A stretch of 64,000 nt of DNA from Colwellia demingiae (GTDB taxonomy: Bacteria; Pseudomonadota; Gammaproteobacteria; Enterobacterales; Alteromonadaceae): assembly GCF_007954275.1 (NCBI RefSeq), contig NZ_VOLT01000012.1, positions 94,481 through 158,480 of the forward strand, read 5' to 3'. The position numbers were made by a program, and so were the translations under genes. The notes beneath the pieces are model-generated. The model was not told the DNA's origin. It saw only the letters and a program-made list of their open reading frames with translations, and searched no databases. Position 1 is the stretch's first letter; each line of letters starts with the position of its first letter. Shown piece by piece: positions 27,929 to 37,554 of this stretch.

Positions 27929-29023
27929 CTAGAAATCATAACCAAGGCTAATGACTAACCTATAATCATTTGACTGCGGAGGCGGAGTTCCCATAGGGGC
28001 AACTGGGTTAGCAACACGGTCCAAATAAAACATCACATTTAACTCAAAGTGATCCTGAAATTCAAATTCAAAACCAGTTTGTAAATGTGAATTCCGCTTA
28101 CCTGATTTTTCTTCAACAAATTGTAGTTGGTAATCAAATAAATAGTCTAGTCGGCTTGAAATACTATACTCAAATAAAGTACCTAAGGCTATAACGCCAC
28201 TTTGTTGGTCACTTTCGTCAGTAGTATTGTAATACACGGTTTGTTGATAACTAGGCCCGAGTGTTACATCCCACTGTAGACGTTTGTTTTGAAAAATATG
28301 ATAACCTAAACTCAGCCCTAGCGTATTTCTAGACTTAATATTCTGTTGAAAATCTGTAAAGTGTTCATAGTCAAACACTCGAAAGAACACTTTACTACTA
28401 TAAAACCAATCAAGATTTGAAGTTAAGCGACTGGTATCAGTAATCACTTGCTCATTTTCATCGACAGTAGATTCACTATAGTTATAGGTGAATTCGACTT
28501 TAAAACGAGTAAAAGGTGTTCTTCGTTGAATTCTAGCACTAGCCAAGTAATCTAATTGATTAACATTACCTGAATTCACATCAATACCTAAACTCACTTT
28601 ACCATCCCATAACTCTTTTCTGTCATCTGAAGAGGACGTAATCGATAAGAGTTCTGATAAAGGATAATGCTGCTCACTACCTCCACTAATTACAACAAGA
28701 TGGTTGTCTTTAACGATAAGAAAGCCTTGTTTTACTTCTCCATTAGCAAAGCGTATTTGTTGGTTAAACCGACTACGCAACTCAGTTACGTTTTCCCAAT
28801 CAAAAGTAATCGTATTAAATTCTTCACTTTCAAACTCCAACTCGTCGTCATACATGGAAATAATGTCACCTTTTAACCATTCCCCTGAGCGTAATTTAAG
28901 CCAGTCAAATTGTTGTGAAAAAACAGGCGTTGGTGGACTCCATACTTCTGTATGTGCCGAATTTTCTGTCCCCTGACTGATAAAGCTAAGTAAGGCTAGC
29001 GCTATTAATAAATACTTATTCAC
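27929..29023 (-). CDS. DUF481 outer-membrane protein, paralogue 1
   Basis: About 364 residues from the GTG at 29023, which gives a clean signal peptide (NKYLLIALALLSFIS). An ATG at 29059 would add 12 residues and begin almost on the terminator of the next gene, so it seems less likely. After a short N-terminal region with WLKGDIISMYDDELEFESEE, the C-terminal 240 residues form a predicted beta-barrel ending SLGYDF with a terminal aromatic residue. DUF481 proteins (YdiY-like) are outer-membrane or periplasmic and of unknown role. It resembles the neighbour at 29117 along its whole length. Confidence 0.8.
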   Translation of the reverse strand: MNKYLLIALALLSFISQGTENSAHTEVWSPPTPVFSQQFDWLKLRSGEWLKGDIISMYDDELEFESEEFNTITFDWENVTELRSRFNQQIRFANGEVKQGFLIVKDNHLVVISGGSEQHYPLSELLSITSSSDDRKELWDGKVSLGIDVNSGNVNQLDYLASARIQRRTPFTRFKVEFTYNYSESTVDENEQVITDTSRLTSNLDWFYSSKVFFRVFDYEHFTDFQQNIKSRNTLGLSLGYHIFQNKRLQWDVTLGPSYQQTVYYNTTDESDQQSGVIALGTLFEYSISSRLDYLFDYQLQFVEEKSGKRNSHLQTGFEFEFQDHFELNVMFYLDRVANPVAPMGTPPPQSNDYRLVISLGYDF

Positions 29024-29060
29024 AAAATTACCGTGGTTACTTTCATTACATATGTACAAT

Positions 29061-29100
29061 AAAAAAGGCTTGTACTAGCTGAAATACAAGCCTTAAAAAA
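29061..29100 (-). terminator. Terminator between the two DUF481 genes
   Basis: AAGGCTTGTA and TACAAGCCTT around a ten-base loop with A- and T-runs. It lies after the upstream paralogue, so the two genes are separate units unless read-through occurs. Confidence 0.85.
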
Positions 29101-29116
29101 TAGGTTGATGAATTAA

Positions 29117-30241
29117 CTAAAAATCGTAACCAAAACTAACAACTAAGCGGTAATCATTCTTTTCAGGGGTATTACCAGCGCTGTCTTTCTTTGGACTTTC
29201 AGTGCGATCGGCATAGAAGGTCAATTCAAGATCAAAGTCATTGGTAAGATCAATTTCTAGGCCTGTTTGAAAGTGATGGATGTTACCACCAGACGCCTCA
29301 TCAATCACCTGCACACTATACGATGCATCGTAGTCAATATCACTGGTAACTTCAAAGGTAAAATCGGTGCCAAGTGTCACCCCTAAAGAATCCTCACTGT
29401 CACTATCATCGGGTCCAACATCAATAAATTTAGTTTTTTGGTAACTTGGACCGAGATTGATATCCCAACTAGTGCGACTAGTATCGATAATATGATAACC
29501 CAATTCGATACCATAATGGATTCGATAATCGATGTTTAAAAAGTCATCGGCCATATATTCAAAATCAGCAGCTCGGAAGTAAATCTTAGGATTGAAAAAC
29601 CAATCATAAGATGATGTTAATCGTTCGCTATCAGCGGTAACTGTGGATGCTTCGGTGTCTTGATCTTCGTAGCTACTATAATCACTTGTATAATCAGCTT
29701 TAAAACGGCTACTCGAGCTTCGTCGCTGCATTCCAGCAGAAAATGTATAATCAAATTGTGCGGTATTACCCTCACGTAAATTAATACCCAAATTAATATA
29801 ACCATCCCATAAATCTATTTCATTTTTACCTGAGGATGCAATCGATAAAAGGTTACTAAACTCGTAGTTAGTGGTCACACCATTTTTCACTAAAGATAGT
29901 TGCCCATCTTTTAACACTAAATAACCTTCAGCAATCGTGCCATCAAACATTCGAATACTTTGCCATGCCTTACTTCGTAACTCAGCAACATCTTCCAAAT
30001 CGATTGTTTGCATATCAAGTTCATCACTGTCGAACTCTAGTTTTTCATCATACATAGAAACAATATCGCCTTTAAGCCATTCATCAGATTTCAATTTTAT
30101 CCAATCAAAATCTTGCTTAAAAACTGGCGTGGGTTTCTGCCACTTACTCTTATCGTCCTCTGCATAACCAATAGTTGGAAGTGTTAGTAGCAGGAGAATA
30201 GTAAAAAATTTAGTTATCAAGATTGTTATCGTGTTATTCAT
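29117..30241 (-). CDS. DUF481 outer-membrane protein, paralogue 2
   Basis: 374 residues with signal peptide (about 1-27, ending IGYAE). The block WLKGDIVSMYDEKLEFDSDE is nearly the same as in its neighbour, followed by a barrel ending VSFGYDF. The protein is very acidic (runs such as DDSDSED), as is common for exposed proteins of marine bacteria. The pair arose by tandem duplication. The function is unknown. Confidence 0.82.
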   Translation of the reverse strand: MNNTITILITKFFTILLLLTLPTIGYAEDDKSKWQKPTPVFKQDFDWIKLKSDEWLKGDIVSMYDEKLEFDSDELDMQTIDLEDVAELRSKAWQSIRMFDGTIAEGYLVLKDGQLSLVKNGVTTNYEFSNLLSIASSGKNEIDLWDGYINLGINLREGNTAQFDYTFSAGMQRRSSSSRFKADYTSDYSSYEDQDTEASTVTADSERLTSSYDWFFNPKIYFRAADFEYMADDFLNIDYRIHYGIELGYHIIDTSRTSWDINLGPSYQKTKFIDVGPDDSDSEDSLGVTLGTDFTFEVTSDIDYDASYSVQVIDEASGGNIHHFQTGLEIDLTNDFDLELTFYADRTESPKKDSAGNTPEKNDYRLVVSFGYDF

Positions 30242-30457
30242 AAAACCTCATACCTTTAAGGCATTTTTTAGATTAAAGACAATAAATTATAAATATAGCG
30301 AAGATAATATACATTGACGATCTATATTGTGTGCTCAGCTGAGTATTTTAAACACAACAAGACAAAAAAAGTATAAATTATTAAAGGCAAGCGGCTAAAT
30401 ATATTCTATAGTGGGATTCTTACAATAACCCAAATGCACCACCACAATGCACAGAAA

Positions 30458-30472
30458 GCACCAACAAGGTGC
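30458..30472. promoter_or_regulatory. NtrC-binding site upstream of glnA
   Basis: GCACC-AACAA-GGTGC is an exact dyad of the NtrC consensus (GCACC-N5-GGTGC in E. coli glnA). A weaker half-matching copy, TGCACCACCACAATGCA, lies at 30435-30451. Both are upstream of the sigma-54 promoter at 30524. Confidence 0.85.
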
Positions 30473-30523
30473 AACAAAGATTGTAAACAGAATAAAAAAG
30501 CTTATTAATCAATGACCTTCCTC

Positions 30524-30540
30524 TTGGCACGATTTTAGCT
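30524..30540 (+). promoter_or_regulatory. Sigma-54 promoter of glnA
   Basis: TTGGCAC-N5-TAGCT matches the -24/-12 consensus TTGGCAC-N5-TTGCW with one change at -12, about 120 bases before the glnA start. The rest of 30242-30660 holds the NtrC sites and AT-rich leader. Confidence 0.8.
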
Positions 30541-30660
30541 ATTAAACGAACAACAATAGATGAATAATGATAATAACCAACCTTTATAACTTCATCCTTT
30601 TTACGATTTACTCGATTATTTACAAAATTTTTATAAAATTAACCCCAGTGGAGAGACACA

Positions 30661-32067
30661 ATGTCACAAGCAGTATTCGACTTAATTAAAGAACACGACG
30701 TCAAATTTATTGACCTTCGCTTTACTGATTCAAAAGGTAAAGAACAACACATTTCTATTCCTCATCATCAAGTGACTGAAGACTTTTTCGAAGATGGTAA
30801 AATGTTTGACGGTTCATCTATTGAAGGCTGGAAAGGCATTGACGAATCTGACATGGTTATGATGCCTGATGCATCAACTGCTGTCCTAGACCCTTTTACT
30901 GATGCTGTTACGTTAAATATTCGTTGTGATATTTTAGAGCCTAGTACTATGCTTGGTTATAGCCGTGATCCTCGCTCTGTTGCGAATCGCGCTGAAGAAT
31001 ATCTACGTAGTTCTGGTATTGCCGATGATGTATTAGTTGGTCCAGAGCCAGAGTTCTTCGTATTTGACGATGTACGTTTCCATACCGATATGAGTGGTTC
31101 TTTCTACAAGATTGACGATAAAGAAGCCGCTTGGAATTCAGGTACTGAATACGAAGAAGGCAATATGGGTCATCGTCCTGGTGTTAAAGGCGGTTATTTC
31201 CCAACGTCACCAGTAGATTCTGCACAAGATTTACGTTCAGCTATGTGTTTAGTAATGGAAGATATGGGCTTAGTTGTTGAAGCGCATCACCATGAAGTAG
31301 CTACTTGTGGCCAAAACGAAATTGCTTGTCGCTTTAATACGTTAGTTAAAAAAGCAGATGAAGTTCAAATTTATAAGTATGTTGTTCATAACGTAGCTCA
31401 CGCATACGGCAAAACAGCAACGTTCATGCCTAAGCCTCTAGTTGGTGATAACGGTACTGGTATGCACGTACATATGTCTCTTGCTAAAGACGGTGTTAAC
31501 ATATTTGCTGGTGATAAATACGGTGGTCTATCTGAAACGGCTCTTTATTATATTGGTGGTATCATCAAACATGCTAAAGCATTAAACGCGTTTACTAACC
31601 CAGCAACTAACTCTTATAAGCGTTTAGTTCCACACTTTGAAGCACCTGTTATGCTTGCATACTCTGCACGTAACCGCTCTGCATCTATTCGTATTCCACT
31701 TGTACCATCACCAAAAGCAATGCGTATTGAAGCGCGTTTCCCTGATCCTGCATGTAACCCATACTTAGCTTTCTCTGCATTGTTAATGGCGGGTCTTGAC
31801 GGTATTAAAAACAAAACTCACCCTGGCGATGCTATGGATAAAGATTTATACGACTTACCTGCTGAAGAAGCTGCATCTATCCCTCAAGTAGCAACATCAC
31901 TTGATGATGCACTTGATAATTTAGAAGCAGATTTTGAATTCTTAACAGCTGGTGGTGTTATGGATAAAGACATGATTGATGCATACATTGCTATTAAACG
32001 TGAAGAGTCTCGACTTGTAAACATGACAACTCATCCATTAGAGTTTGATCTGTATTACAGCGTTTAA
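30661..32067 (+). CDS. glnA: Glutamine synthetase, type I beta
   Basis: 468 residues, the normal GSI length. Seen are [10 protein letters not shown] (beta-grasp domain), [11 protein letters not shown], the ATP-binding region [25 protein letters not shown] and the adenylylation loop [10 protein letters not shown] with its Tyr. The enzyme makes glutamine from glutamate, ammonia and ATP and is inactivated by GlnE-dependent adenylylation. GGAGAG precedes the start. Control by NtrC and sigma-54 is visible upstream, and ntrBC lie downstream. Confidence 0.98.
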   Translation: MSQAVFDLIKEHDVKFIDLRFTDSKGKEQHISIPHHQVTEDFFEDGKMFDGSSIEGWKGIDESDMVMMPDASTAVLDPFTDAVTLNIRCDILEPSTMLGYSRDPRSVANRAEEYLRSSGIADDVLVGPEPEFFVFDDVRFHTDMSGSFYKIDDKEAAWNSGTEYEEGNMGHRPGVKGGYFPTSPVDSAQDLRSAMCLVMEDMGLVVEAHHHEVATCGQNEIACRFNTLVKKADEVQIYKYVVHNVAHAYGKTATFMPKPLVGDNGTGMHVHMSLAKDGVNIFAGDKYGGLSETALYYIGGIIKHAKALNAFTNPATNSYKRLVPHFEAPVMLAYSARNRSASIRIPLVPSPKAMRIEARFPDPACNPYLAFSALLMAGLDGIKNKTHPGDAMDKDLYDLPAEEAASIPQVATSLDDALDNLEADFEFLTAGGVMDKDMIDAYIAIKREESRLVNMTTHPLEFDLYYSV

Positions 32068-32105
32068 TATCGCTTAGCTTCCTTTTGAAGCGCTTTACGG
32101 TCAAT

Positions 32106-32132
32106 AAAAAGCTCACTTAGGTGAGCTTTTTT
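32106..32132 (+). terminator. Rho-independent terminator after glnA
   Basis: AAAAGCTCAC and GTGAGCTTTT around TTAG, followed by more T. Confidence 0.9.
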
Positions 32133-32313
32133 ATACTTTAAACCAAAATAAAAATCACAATTAGATCATAATTCACTCACAGAAATCACTTATTGATAGA
32201 AAAATATTAAAAAACATTTTTTTGTATAAACTATAGATATATACTTAAATTAGTCTACATTATGGAATGATGTAAATATTGAGTACCCAATGCACAGGGA
32301 GATATAAGGAACT

Positions 32314-32832
32314 ATGATCAAGTTATTACTATTTATACTATTAGGTGTCGCCTTAGCTGCTCCTGTGCACCCAAAAACAGCCAAAATTTATGTATGGCGT
32401 AATGAAGAAGGTGTATTGGTTTTTTCTGATTCTCCAATGCCTGGCGCTGAAGAGGTAAAAACTAAACCTGGCAATATAATTCAATCAAGTACCTCTCTTG
32501 ATACTAAAGTACTCGATATCACTCCCCAAGAAATGGTAGAAGAATACGAAATAGCTATAAGTACGCCTAAAAACAATGCCACTATACGGGATAATACAGG
32601 CTCCATATATATTGGCGGTGGTATCAGGCCAAGATTTAAGCCTGGATTAGAAGTACAATTAGTACTTGACGGTAAACCCCATCAAAAGCCTCAAAAACAC
32701 TCTATGTTTTCGTTAAGAGATATTGACAGAGGCGAACATAAAATAAAAATGTTACTACTAGATGAAAAAGGCAAGGTTATTGCATCATCTGCATCAGTAA
32801 CGTTTTATATGCATAGAGCTTCAACAAACTAG
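32314..32832 (+). CDS. DUF4124-domain exported protein
   Basis: 172 residues with a signal peptide of about 17. The DUF4124 domain (about 22-60) has YVWRNEEGVLVFSDSPMPGA, the 'WRDEnGvvhFSD' pattern often seen beside ntrBC and glnA in gammaproteobacteria. The C-terminal half has an immunoglobulin-like strand pattern (SIYIGGGIRPRFKPGLEVQL, HKIKMLLLDEKGKVIA). The function is unknown, and it is presumed periplasmic. GGAGATATAAGGA precedes the start. Confidence 0.82.
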   Translation: MIKLLLFILLGVALAAPVHPKTAKIYVWRNEEGVLVFSDSPMPGAEEVKTKPGNIIQSSTSLDTKVLDITPQEMVEEYEIAISTPKNNATIRDNTGSIYIGGGIRPRFKPGLEVQLVLDGKPHQKPQKHSMFSLRDIDRGEHKIKMLLLDEKGKVIASSASVTFYMHRASTN

Positions 32833-32951
32833 GTTAACACTCATTACTTTTAACCCCTTACTGTTAAAGAGGTATAAAAGAGTTAACACTTTTTATCTGA
32901 GCAAAATTAACACTGCAAATAAAACCTTTCTTTAGTAAACTTAAATTGCAC

Positions 32952-32966
32952 GCACCAAAACGGTGC
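32952..32966. promoter_or_regulatory. NtrC-binding site in front of ntrB
   Basis: GCACC-AAAAC-GGTGC is a second exact NtrC dyad, 27 bases before the ntrB start. In E. coli a site at the same place represses the glnL promoter. It overlaps an in-frame GTG that would otherwise lengthen ntrB. Confidence 0.8.
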
Positions 32967-32992
32967 ATGAAATTATCTTCCTAAGGGTTTTT

Positions 32993-34108
32993 ATGCATAG
33001 CCGTAGTTATATACAAGATCATAAGTTGTCCTACCAGCAATCACTTGCCAACCAGTTGGTGACTGCTGTGATTATTCTCAATGAAGAACTCGCCATCGTT
33101 TATGTAAACCCTGCCGCTGAAGCACTATTAAATAAAAGCCTATATCGTTTATTCAATACAGAATCTGAAATTATTTTTGCTAATACAAGTATTAATCGCT
33201 CTCGTTTAATGCAGCTACTTGCCACCGGTCAAGAATTTACAGATTGCGACATTGTTGTAGAGCTAAATGAAAGCCACAGATTTACTGCAGAAGTAACAGC
33301 GTCTTCAGTCGAATTTGAAAGAACTCCGCATGTATTACTCGAATTCAAACAAATAGATCAACAAAAACAAATTAGCTTAGAAGTTTTTCAACATCAGCAA
33401 TGGCTTGCTGCACGTGATCTTATTAAAGGTCTAGCACACGAAATTAAAAATCCGCTTGGGGGTTTAAGAGGCGCAGCCCAATTACTTAGTAAAGAAGTGA
33501 GTAATGAGCAACAAGAATACACCAGCATGATCATTGAGCAAGCTGACAGATTAACTAACTTAGTTGATCGTCTATTAGGTCCGAACCAATTGCCCCAAAT
33601 GCAGGCACAAAATGTCCATGGCATACTTGAGAAGGTTTGTCAGTTGGTGGGCTATTCAAATAGCCAAAAAATTCATTTGTTACGCGATTATGATCCCTCT
33701 CTACCTGCGGTTGAATGTGATCAAGAAAAACTGCAACAAGCAGTGCTTAATATTGTTAACAATGCTATTCAAGCCATTGATGAAACGCACAACATTACAC
33801 TACGAACTCGAATTGCGAGTAATAGAACCATTCATGGCAAACGAATCAAATTAGCCATTGAAATTAGTATCATTGATAACGGGCCTGGTATTCCCAGTAA
33901 AATTCAAGACACGCTTTTTTATCCTATGGTATCTGGCCGCTCTAATGGTACCGGTTTAGGTTTATCTATTTCACAAACACTCATAAATCAACACCAAGGT
34001 AAGCTATCGTGTCATAGCCGCCCTGGTCATACTGAATTTACAATTCTACTGCCATTAAAACAACAACCTTTGAATCAAGCACCTTTATCACAAGAGAGTA
34101 CATTATGA
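32993..34108 (+). CDS. glnL: Nitrogen regulation sensor kinase NtrB
   Basis: 371 residues from the ATG at 32993 (AAGGG six bases upstream). The N-terminal PAS domain (about 20-130) is followed by the H-box LAHEIKNPLGGLRGAAQLL, the N-box VNNAIQAIDE and the G-boxes DNGPGIP and SNGTGLGLSIS. NtrB is cytoplasmic, controlled by PII protein, and phosphorylates or dephosphorylates NtrC. Its stop overlaps the ntrC start by four bases (ATGA). Confidence 0.95.
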   Translation: MHSRSYIQDHKLSYQQSLANQLVTAVIILNEELAIVYVNPAAEALLNKSLYRLFNTESEIIFANTSINRSRLMQLLATGQEFTDCDIVVELNESHRFTAEVTASSVEFERTPHVLLEFKQIDQQKQISLEVFQHQQWLAARDLIKGLAHEIKNPLGGLRGAAQLLSKEVSNEQQEYTSMIIEQADRLTNLVDRLLGPNQLPQMQAQNVHGILEKVCQLVGYSNSQKIHLLRDYDPSLPAVECDQEKLQQAVLNIVNNAIQAIDETHNITLRTRIASNRTIHGKRIKLAIEISIIDNGPGIPSKIQDTLFYPMVSGRSNGTGLGLSISQTLINQHQGKLSCHSRPGHTEFTILLPLKQQPLNQAPLSQESTL

Positions 34109-35505
34109 TCACTGAACAAGTTTGGATAGTTGATGACGATAGCTCAATTAGATGGGTTCTTGAGAAAGCTTTTGCTAATGCAAATATAAGTTGTGCTGCT
34201 TTTGAAAGCGCTGAAAACTTATTGATTGCATTAGATCATGGTCAGCCAGAAGTCATTATTTCTGACATTCGTATGCCAAACATCGATGGCATGGAATTAT
34301 TAAAAAGGTTAAGTAAGCAACATTCTCATATTCCCGTGATTATTATGACTGCTCACTCTGATTTAGACAGCGCTGTTAATGCGTATCAAGGTGGTGCATT
34401 TGAATACTTGCCTAAACCATTTGATATTGACGAAGCCATCAACCTGAGTAAACGTGCCCTCACCCATGCAAGAGAGCAAAATGAGAAAAATAAGGATCAA
34501 ACAGATATACCTTTAGCAGTCGGCCTGATTGGTGAAGCCCCTGCCATGCAAGAAGTATTTCGTGCAATTGGCCGTTTATCCCGCTCAAGTATTAGTGTGC
34601 TAATTAATGGTGAATCAGGAACAGGTAAAGAATTAGTTGCTCAAGCACTTCACTCCCATAGCCCTCGAGTAAATGAGCCCTTTATTCCGTTAAATATGGC
34701 CGCCATCCCAAAAGATTTAATTGAGTCTGAATTATTTGGTCATGAAAAAGGTGCCTTTACCGGAGCTAATGCCGTGCGACAAGGACGGTTTGAACAAGCA
34801 CATGGCGGAACTTTATTTTTAGATGAAATAGGTGATATGCCATTAGACATTCAAACTCGTCTGTTACGTGTACTGTCTGATGGTCAGGTTTATCGTGTTG
34901 GGGGACATCTACCTGTCCAAGTCGATGTAAGGATTATTGCCGCTACTCATCAACATCTTGAGGAACGTGTAAACAAAGGTGAATTTAGAGAAGATTTATT
35001 TCACCGTCTTAATGTTATTCGGATTCATTTACCTAGCCTTAGAGAACGCAAAGAAGATATTCCACAATTGAGCCAGCACTTTTTAACACAAGCAGCTAAT
35101 GAACTAAGTGTTGAGGTTAAAACATTAAGTAAAAAGGCAAGTAACTTCCTTAATAACTGCCATTGGCCTGGGAACGTTAGACAATTAGAGAACATTTGTC
35201 GTTTTTTAACGGTTATGGCAAGTGGTCAGGAAATTCTTATTGAAGATTTACCTAATGAATTAGTCGAAAAATCAACATCTTTAAAGAATGATTCTAATGC
35301 ATGGCAAGACGTACTTAGTACTTGGATGGACCAAGAACTAGCACAGGGAAAAGATGCAATTTTAGATTACGACCAAATTGAATTTGAAAAGATAATGCTT
35401 GAACGGGCTTTAATATTTACTCAGGGTCATAAACAAGATGCAGCAAAAAAATTAGGCTGGGGTAGAAACACCTTAACGAGAAAATTGAAAGAGTTCGATA
35501 ACTAA
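34105..35505 (+). CDS. glnG: Nitrogen regulation response regulator NtrC
   Basis: 466 residues. The receiver domain has WIVDDDSS and the phospho-acceptor in ISDIRMPNIDGM. The AAA+ domain has Walker A GESGTGKE, the sigma-54 contact motif ESELFGHEKGAFTGA and Walker B GGTLFLDEIGDM. The C-terminal Fis-type helix-turn-helix is AAKKLGWGRNTLTRKLKE. It activates sigma-54 promoters such as the one at 30524. Confidence 0.97.
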   Translation: MITEQVWIVDDDSSIRWVLEKAFANANISCAAFESAENLLIALDHGQPEVIISDIRMPNIDGMELLKRLSKQHSHIPVIIMTAHSDLDSAVNAYQGGAFEYLPKPFDIDEAINLSKRALTHAREQNEKNKDQTDIPLAVGLIGEAPAMQEVFRAIGRLSRSSISVLINGESGTGKELVAQALHSHSPRVNEPFIPLNMAAIPKDLIESELFGHEKGAFTGANAVRQGRFEQAHGGTLFLDEIGDMPLDIQTRLLRVLSDGQVYRVGGHLPVQVDVRIIAATHQHLEERVNKGEFREDLFHRLNVIRIHLPSLRERKEDIPQLSQHFLTQAANELSVEVKTLSKKASNFLNNCHWPGNVRQLENICRFLTVMASGQEILIEDLPNELVEKSTSLKNDSNAWQDVLSTWMDQELAQGKDAILDYDQIEFEKIMLERALIFTQGHKQDAAKKLGWGRNTLTRKLKEFDN

Positions 35506-35559
35506 GAAAACAGAAACAAACTTATAGCCTGCACTTTGAATGGTAACGGCTATAGGTAC

Positions 35560-35940
35560 TTAACTACTACAAGTTTCGTCATCACATTGCTTGCAGCTAT
35601 TACATAACTTAATATTAATGAAATGGGCTGCAATAATAAGACTCGCGCCACCAATAATAAAAAATGGCTCTAACTCTTGAGAAAAGTCGTGTTTAATCCA
35701 ATATAAAGCCACGCCTAAATAAAGCAAATAGAAGGGATACAAACGTCTGTGATAACGTTTAAAGCCAGAAAACAATGCGATAGTACCAAGAGCCGCAGTC
35801 ATGAGCAGAAAAACATGTTCCCAAGCATGATCAGCTAGAAAGCTTAAACCAAGCAAAGGTAGCATTGGCAATAAAATAGGTAATAAAATGCAATGTAATG
35901 CACATAAGGAAGTTGCTGTAATGCCTATTCTATCTAACAT
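35560..35940 (-). CDS. MerC-domain inner-membrane protein
   Basis: 126 residues with four transmembrane helices. The first helix contains SLCALHCILLPILLP, the MerC-type Cys-Ala-x-His-Cys metal motif. The C-terminus has CNSCKQCDDETCSS, rich in Cys. MerC transports mercuric ions, but many chromosomal MerC-domain proteins outside mer operons are likely zinc or other metal carriers. A Zur-box-like sequence 77 bases upstream favours zinc here. Confidence 0.8.
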   Translation of the reverse strand: MLDRIGITATSLCALHCILLPILLPMLPLLGLSFLADHAWEHVFLLMTAALGTIALFSGFKRYHRRLYPFYLLYLGVALYWIKHDFSQELEPFFIIGGASLIIAAHFINIKLCNSCKQCDDETCSS

Positions 35941-36016
35941 GTTTATTCCGCGAATCTAGAGTAATTTACTTTTAACTGGCCGACGTCGACCTTGAAAGTG
36001 AGATAATATCACAATT

Positions 36017-36029
36017 GATATAATATAAC
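36017..36029. promoter_or_regulatory. Candidate Zur box upstream of the merC-like gene
   Basis: GATATAATATAAC matches the gammaproteobacterial Zur-box core GTTATANTATAAC at all but one base. AT-rich surroundings make chance matches possible. Confidence 0.4.
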
Positions 36030-36107
36030 ATTAGTAAATTTACGTTAAGGATGCAAGTTAGGGTTCTTCATACATCTGGGGTGTGACCTACTAAATAGTA
36101 TTGCTAT

Positions 36108-37007
36108 TTAATCACGGTTAACAACAAAATAATGAGTTAACATATTCTTTAAATGCTCAAAAAATTCATCATTGCTTTTATCACTAATTAGGTGAGCAAG
36201 TTCCGCCCCTAGCGGGGTAAACTTATAAAACTGTAAACAAACATTTGATTTTTTTGCCGTTAACTTTAATGCCAAACCGTTATATGTAAATTGTAGAGAA
36301 TCGTTCTTACTTAATAAGCTCGACTCACTTTCTTGCAAATATATAAGATGATTTTCTGATAAAGCGAGTAGATCCGCATAATTCAAACCATAGTGACTTA
36401 AGTTACAATATTGCTGTCGCTGCTTAGAGAAAAAATTGAACAGGCCTGGTTGTTGATAAGCACCAGTAATTAGCCGAATATTTTTTTTATTGGGATCTTT
36501 TATCGCTAATGAGCAAGCTTTCGCTAATAGTTTCGCATCATAAATACTCATATCTCGAAAAACTTGTAAGGCCTTGAATGAAAAAGACCCAGGTTTAGTG
36601 AGTTCTCCCGCTAATATCTTTGCCCACAAATCTTGCATAGTCGGATTACTTACTTCTTCAGATAACGCGATATAGCGGCTGAACCAGTCATGATCTGTTC
36701 TTTGTCCGATTTCAAAACTTGCACAATAACTAAGCGTTTTTTGCATAATATTTTCGATATTTTGCTGCTTGCGTAATTGGCTCAGTCTGGCTCGCTTCAC
36801 AGTTCGATCTTCAATGAGCATTTGTTTTTCTTCAGGTAACAAAGCCCCATCAATAACAAATCTTTTAGCGAGCTTCAAAAACTGTTGAGATGCGCCGGCT
36901 TCTGTTGAGTTTTGAGTCGATTTATTACTCTTTACTATGGCAGTATTATCACCGTCGTTTTTAACATCCTTTTCAAGTATCACAACATCTGATTTGTCTT
37001 TACTCAC
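36108..37007 (-). CDS. TIGR03899/DUF2806-like protein
   Basis: 299 residues from the GTG at 37007, which has a perfect GGGAGG eight bases upstream. A frame extension to an ATG at 37121 would add 38 residues, the first of them encoded by the mobile repeat at 37065, so it is rejected. The core has LPEEKQMLIEDRTVKRARL, NPTMQDLWAKILAGELTKPGSFS and LRDM-like helices, as in TIGR03899 proteins of Vibrio and Shewanella. The function is unknown and no export signal is seen. Confidence 0.7.
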   Translation of the reverse strand: MSKDKSDVVILEKDVKNDGDNTAIVKSNKSTQNSTEAGASQQFLKLAKRFVIDGALLPEEKQMLIEDRTVKRARLSQLRKQQNIENIMQKTLSYCASFEIGQRTDHDWFSRYIALSEEVSNPTMQDLWAKILAGELTKPGSFSFKALQVFRDMSIYDAKLLAKACSLAIKDPNKKNIRLITGAYQQPGLFNFFSKQRQQYCNLSHYGLNYADLLALSENHLIYLQESESSLLSKNDSLQFTYNGLALKLTAKKSNVCLQFYKFTPLGAELAHLISDKSNDEFFEHLKNMLTHYFVVNRD

Positions 37008-37064
37008 TGTATTACCTCCCTTTTCAGTACCCTTAAAATAAGCAGAAATATTTCGCTTGATGCC

Positions 37065-37331
37065 TATACCCGTTCCACTTGAAGATGCTCGTTTCAGGAA
37101 GTCTGAGCGATTCATAATCAAGGCGCATTTTTTTATTAAGGGTCATTCCCTTAAAAAGAAAGGTAACGCAGAGTATGATTTGCTCAGCCTTCTCCAAAGG
37201 ACTGGTTTAGAAATGCTCTATGCTGCGTTATTGATTTCGACAATAGAATAACTATTCTCTTCAATCAATGTCTTGCCTAAAGGCGTTTCTAATTCCAGCT
37301 GAATCATGCATCTTCAAGTGGAATGGGTATA
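37065..37331 (+). repeat. Full copy C of the terminal-inverted-repeat element (MITE-like)
   Basis: 267 bases bounded by TATACCCGTTCCACTTGAAG and the inverse with one mismatch (ending CAAGTGGAATGGGTATA), 24-base inverted repeats in all. It has no transposase frame. It is inserted 58 bases upstream of the TIGR03899-type gene start and contributes a spurious upstream ATG to that gene. Copy B is in the opposite orientation; copy A is half. Confidence 0.93.
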
Positions 37332-37554
37332 TACGTTTTAACACACTATGTCAAAAGCTAGGCTAACGATACATGATTAAATTCAATTTATTATAACTCA
37401 GTAAAATAAAACAAATAAAATATTACCAAACAGGTTTCATTATCACGCCCAATGGTGTAAAAAAGTAGTACTGAGTTATAGTTAAGCTCAATACAATAAA
37501 TTTCAATTTTAACTATTTATATTTCCAGATAATATGCTTAGTTATGAGGGCGGT

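Noticed and set aside
32281..32296. TACCC half-site near the DUF4124 gene as a fourth operator of the polyamine set
   Set aside because: The second half-site is out of register and there is no functional link.
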